From assembly GCA_023419605.1 (NCBI GenBank), contig JAEZXR010000084.1, forward strand, positions 1 to 34,668: a stretch of DNA of 34,668 nt. Reading direction: 5' to 3'. The notes beneath the pieces were generated by a model. It saw nothing but the letters and a program-made list of their open reading frames with translations. It had not been told where the DNA came from and made no database searches. The stretch comes from Bacillota bacterium (GTDB lineage: Bacteria > Bacillota > Clostridia > Acetivibrionales > JAEZXR01). Positions 32,869-34,668 of the stretch are shown piece by piece. Both the position numbers and the translations under genes were made by a program. How positions within the stretch are numbered: position 1 is the stretch's first letter; each line of letters opens with the position of its first letter.

Positions 32869-33206
32869 ATCTACACCTACAGCTGAATATGTAACATAGA
32901 AAACTATAGATTACCAAAGAAAAGATAGTTTGCGTAAACGAAGGTTTTTGCTTTTTGCACCTTTTTATAAAGTAGAATCGTTGCTTCAGCTGAGATGCAT
33001 CCTCCTCACCTTCTAAAATATTTCATAAAAAAACATAAATATATAATTACCTAAGTTTTGTACAAATGACTTAGATGCTATTTGTAAAATGCTTTCCAGT
33101 AATATATTAGGCTCAGTCCCAAAGTTTACCGATATTTCACTGGAATAAAAAGCCTAAATGTATTACTCATCATATTTTAAGAAATATTTACAGCCAAAGG
33201 CTGCAC
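32869..33206. other. AT-rich gene-free stretch beside array 3
   Basis: About 340 bp between the leader and the next insertion sequence. The only structure seen is CTAAGT/ACTTAG around a TTTTGTAC-containing loop near 33052-33074. No gene is supported. Confidence 0.5.
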
Positions 33207-34647
33207 TGAACCTTGGAAACTCCATAATATAACATTAAATTCCAGCTAGGATGTTGTAAACAATGATAGCTGCTCATACTTGGGTTGCATGCATTCTACA
33301 AACTTTCGGGCTAAAGCACTGATATGTGGAAGTGTAACTTCAATGGTATCAGCCCTTCTCCTTACCGCTGCCACAATAGAACCCAGTTTCTCTACCAATG
33401 TTTTAGTGCCTACACCTTCAAGCTTTGTTTCTGACAACAGGGTAGATTTAAACCACGATATCAGGTTATGTGTGATGAACACAATCCAGAGAAAAGCATG
33501 GATTCCATCGAATTTCCTGGTTCTAAGGTTTTTGATATGGTACACATTCTTGCAACTCTTGAAGAAAGCCTCAATGGTCTGTCTTTTGTTGTAGAAATGG
33601 AACATCTCTATAGCAGACATTTCTTGAAGGGATACGTTGGATACAAGCATGGTATATTCGAAATCGCCCTTTCTGGTAAGGGTTCTTACTATGATATGAC
33701 GTAAGCCATCGGTGACGGGAAGCTCGAATACGTCTACACAGCCATCGACTTCTTCCCAGTCTGATTTTTTGATACCTTTGGCTATGTTAGTAGGCCTCAC
33801 GGTAGAAAATGCTTTTGCCACAAATAAAACCCTGTGACGGATATTCTTGATATTATCATCAGAACCGTAACCACTATCCATCCTCAGTATGAGCCTATTG
33901 TCCTTCGCAATATCACGAAGCTTTACCAGTGCATCTTTAACAAGATCATCAAATCTTGCACCACAGTGAGTATTCCCAGAATCCAAGTATAGAGAAATTG
34001 TTTCACTGGCTTCACCACCACAGAAGGCGGCGGACAATTGATAGCCCTTCTGGTTTTTCTTCTTTGAGAAATAGCCTTTTTGGGCTACCTCGTAAGTTTT
34101 ACCGTTGGCGATAAGACCTGATTGGTCTATATCCACCACGACAAAATCTGCGGAAGATAAGCACTGGGCATTCTGCATGAACATTTGGTGATGTACACTT
34201 TTTAGTTGATCAACCCCTTTATTGTCAATCCTGCGGATCAAGTCATTCACTTGAGATTGGTCAGGAAATCGATCCATATCAAACATATTGGCGGCAACTG
34301 TGTCAGGCACAAGCTTTTCATTGATGTCTGAGGTGTACCTGCAACCGATGACGACAGATAACAGCAAGGTGATCATCTTTTGGTGCACCGAGTAGTCAAC
34401 TTCTTTCATTTTAACTTTGACCTGTTCTAAAAGATTAAGAGCACCAGTTGTTTGAGAGAATTTGATAAACGCAACAAGCCATGCAGAAGTTTTTTCCTCT
34501 TTAAATTCACCTGTGGTAAATGTTATACTTTTCATAGGTGAAACCCCCTTCGTTATTGTTTTTGTTAGCACTTAACAACTTCGACAGGGAATGGCTTTCA
34601 CCTTTTGTTATATTATGGTGTCCAATATATTACATTTTCAAGGTTCA
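33207..34647 (-). mobile_element. IS4-superfamily insertion sequence (ends approximate)
   Basis: A complete transposase gene is flanked by short imperfect inverted repeats: TGAACCTTGGAAA at 33207-33219 and TTTTCAAGGTTCA at 34635-34647. The real ends may extend a few bases further out. No target duplication was identified within the window. Confidence 0.5.
33246..34535 (-). CDS. IS4-superfamily DDE transposase
   Basis: A 429-residue intact transposase. The first catalytic Asp is in FVVVDIDQSGLIANGK, the second in LILRMDSGYGSDDN. The Glu lies in the exact IS4 YREK signature Y-(2)-R-(3)-E-(6)-K, read from FYNKRQTIEAFFKSCKN, followed by IKNLRTRKFDGIHAFLWIVF. The exact family within the superfamily (IS4, IS1380 or near) is not certain. 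ATG 34535 is used because AAGGGGG lies 8 nt upstream; a GTG at 34571 would add 12 residues. Confidence 0.88.
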   Translation of the reverse strand: MKSITFTTGEFKEEKTSAWLVAFIKFSQTTGALNLLEQVKVKMKEVDYSVHQKMITLLLSVVIGCRYTSDINEKLVPDTVAANMFDMDRFPDQSQVNDLIRRIDNKGVDQLKSVHHQMFMQNAQCLSSADFVVVDIDQSGLIANGKTYEVAQKGYFSKKKNQKGYQLSAAFCGGEASETISLYLDSGNTHCGARFDDLVKDALVKLRDIAKDNRLILRMDSGYGSDDNIKNIRHRVLFVAKAFSTVRPTNIAKGIKKSDWEEVDGCVDVFELPVTDGLRHIIVRTLTRKGDFEYTMLVSNVSLQEMSAIEMFHFYNKRQTIEAFFKSCKNVYHIKNLRTRKFDGIHAFLWIVFITHNLISWFKSTLLSETKLEGVGTKTLVEKLGSIVAAVRRRADTIEVTLPHISALARKFVECMQPKYEQLSLFTTS

Positions 34648-34668
34648 CGTTTGTACGAAACTTACGTA

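Overview
The window looks like chromosomal DNA of an anaerobic, plant-polysaccharide-degrading member of the Clostridia, in the Ruminiclostridium/Acetivibrio sense. The basis is low-to-moderate GC, strong AGGAGG-type ribosome binding sites, a secreted pectate lyase, a CBM3-linked CE2 esterase, an Lpl/Ytc-type sugar ABC importer with a membrane-bound AraC regulator, and a type I-B CRISPR-Cas system whose repeats end in ATTTAAAT, as in other clostridia. The species is inferred, not proven.

Layout. (1) 1-2.7 kb: secreted carbohydrate-active enzymes. A PL3 pectate lyase sits behind a folded 5' leader RNA and converges on a CBM3-CE2 acetyl esterase. A small inverted-repeat element lies between them and supplies the esterase stop codon. 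(2) 3.0-7.2 kb: a BlaI/BlaR1-like repressor and membrane-protease pair behind a near-perfect palindromic operator, then a B12-binding radical SAM protein. (3) 7.4-14.5 kb: an AraC-type membrane regulator divergent from a lipoprotein, two permeases and a sugar isomerase/epimerase. No ATPase is encoded, so a shared one is presumably used. (4) 14.6-15.7 kb: a tRNA-Leu and two decayed small genes. (5) 15.65-25.7 kb, all on the minus strand: cas6-cas8b-cas7-cas5, leader and array 2, cas3-cas4-cas1-cas2, leader and array 1. An HNH protein lies just upstream of cas6. (6) 25.7-34.6 kb: an IS110-family element, an isolated crRNA-like mini-unit, a secreted protein with a small membrane protein, a broken DDE insertion sequence, CRISPR array 3 (18 spacers), and an intact IS4-superfamily element.

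The most notable item is the stand-alone unit at 27569-27757 on the plus strand. It has its own sigma-A-like promoter, two degenerate type I-B repeats that keep the repeat hairpin through compensatory changes, a 25-nt pseudo-spacer and a strong terminator. Only the first pseudo-repeat keeps the ATTTAAAT 5' handle, as expected for a single crRNA-like RNA of the CreA (CRISPR-regulated antitoxin) or CreR (Cas autorepressor) kind. It lies about 2 kb beyond the cas operon and outside every array.

Second, all three array leaders carry a perfect 11-bp inverted repeat spanning 101-105 bp. The arm sequence differs in leader 2 but remains self-complementary. Each leader also has a conserved CTGTA at its junction with the first repeat. 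Two of these leaders begin directly after a cas stop codon, and array 2 lies inside the cas operon, ending 17 bp before the cas3 start.
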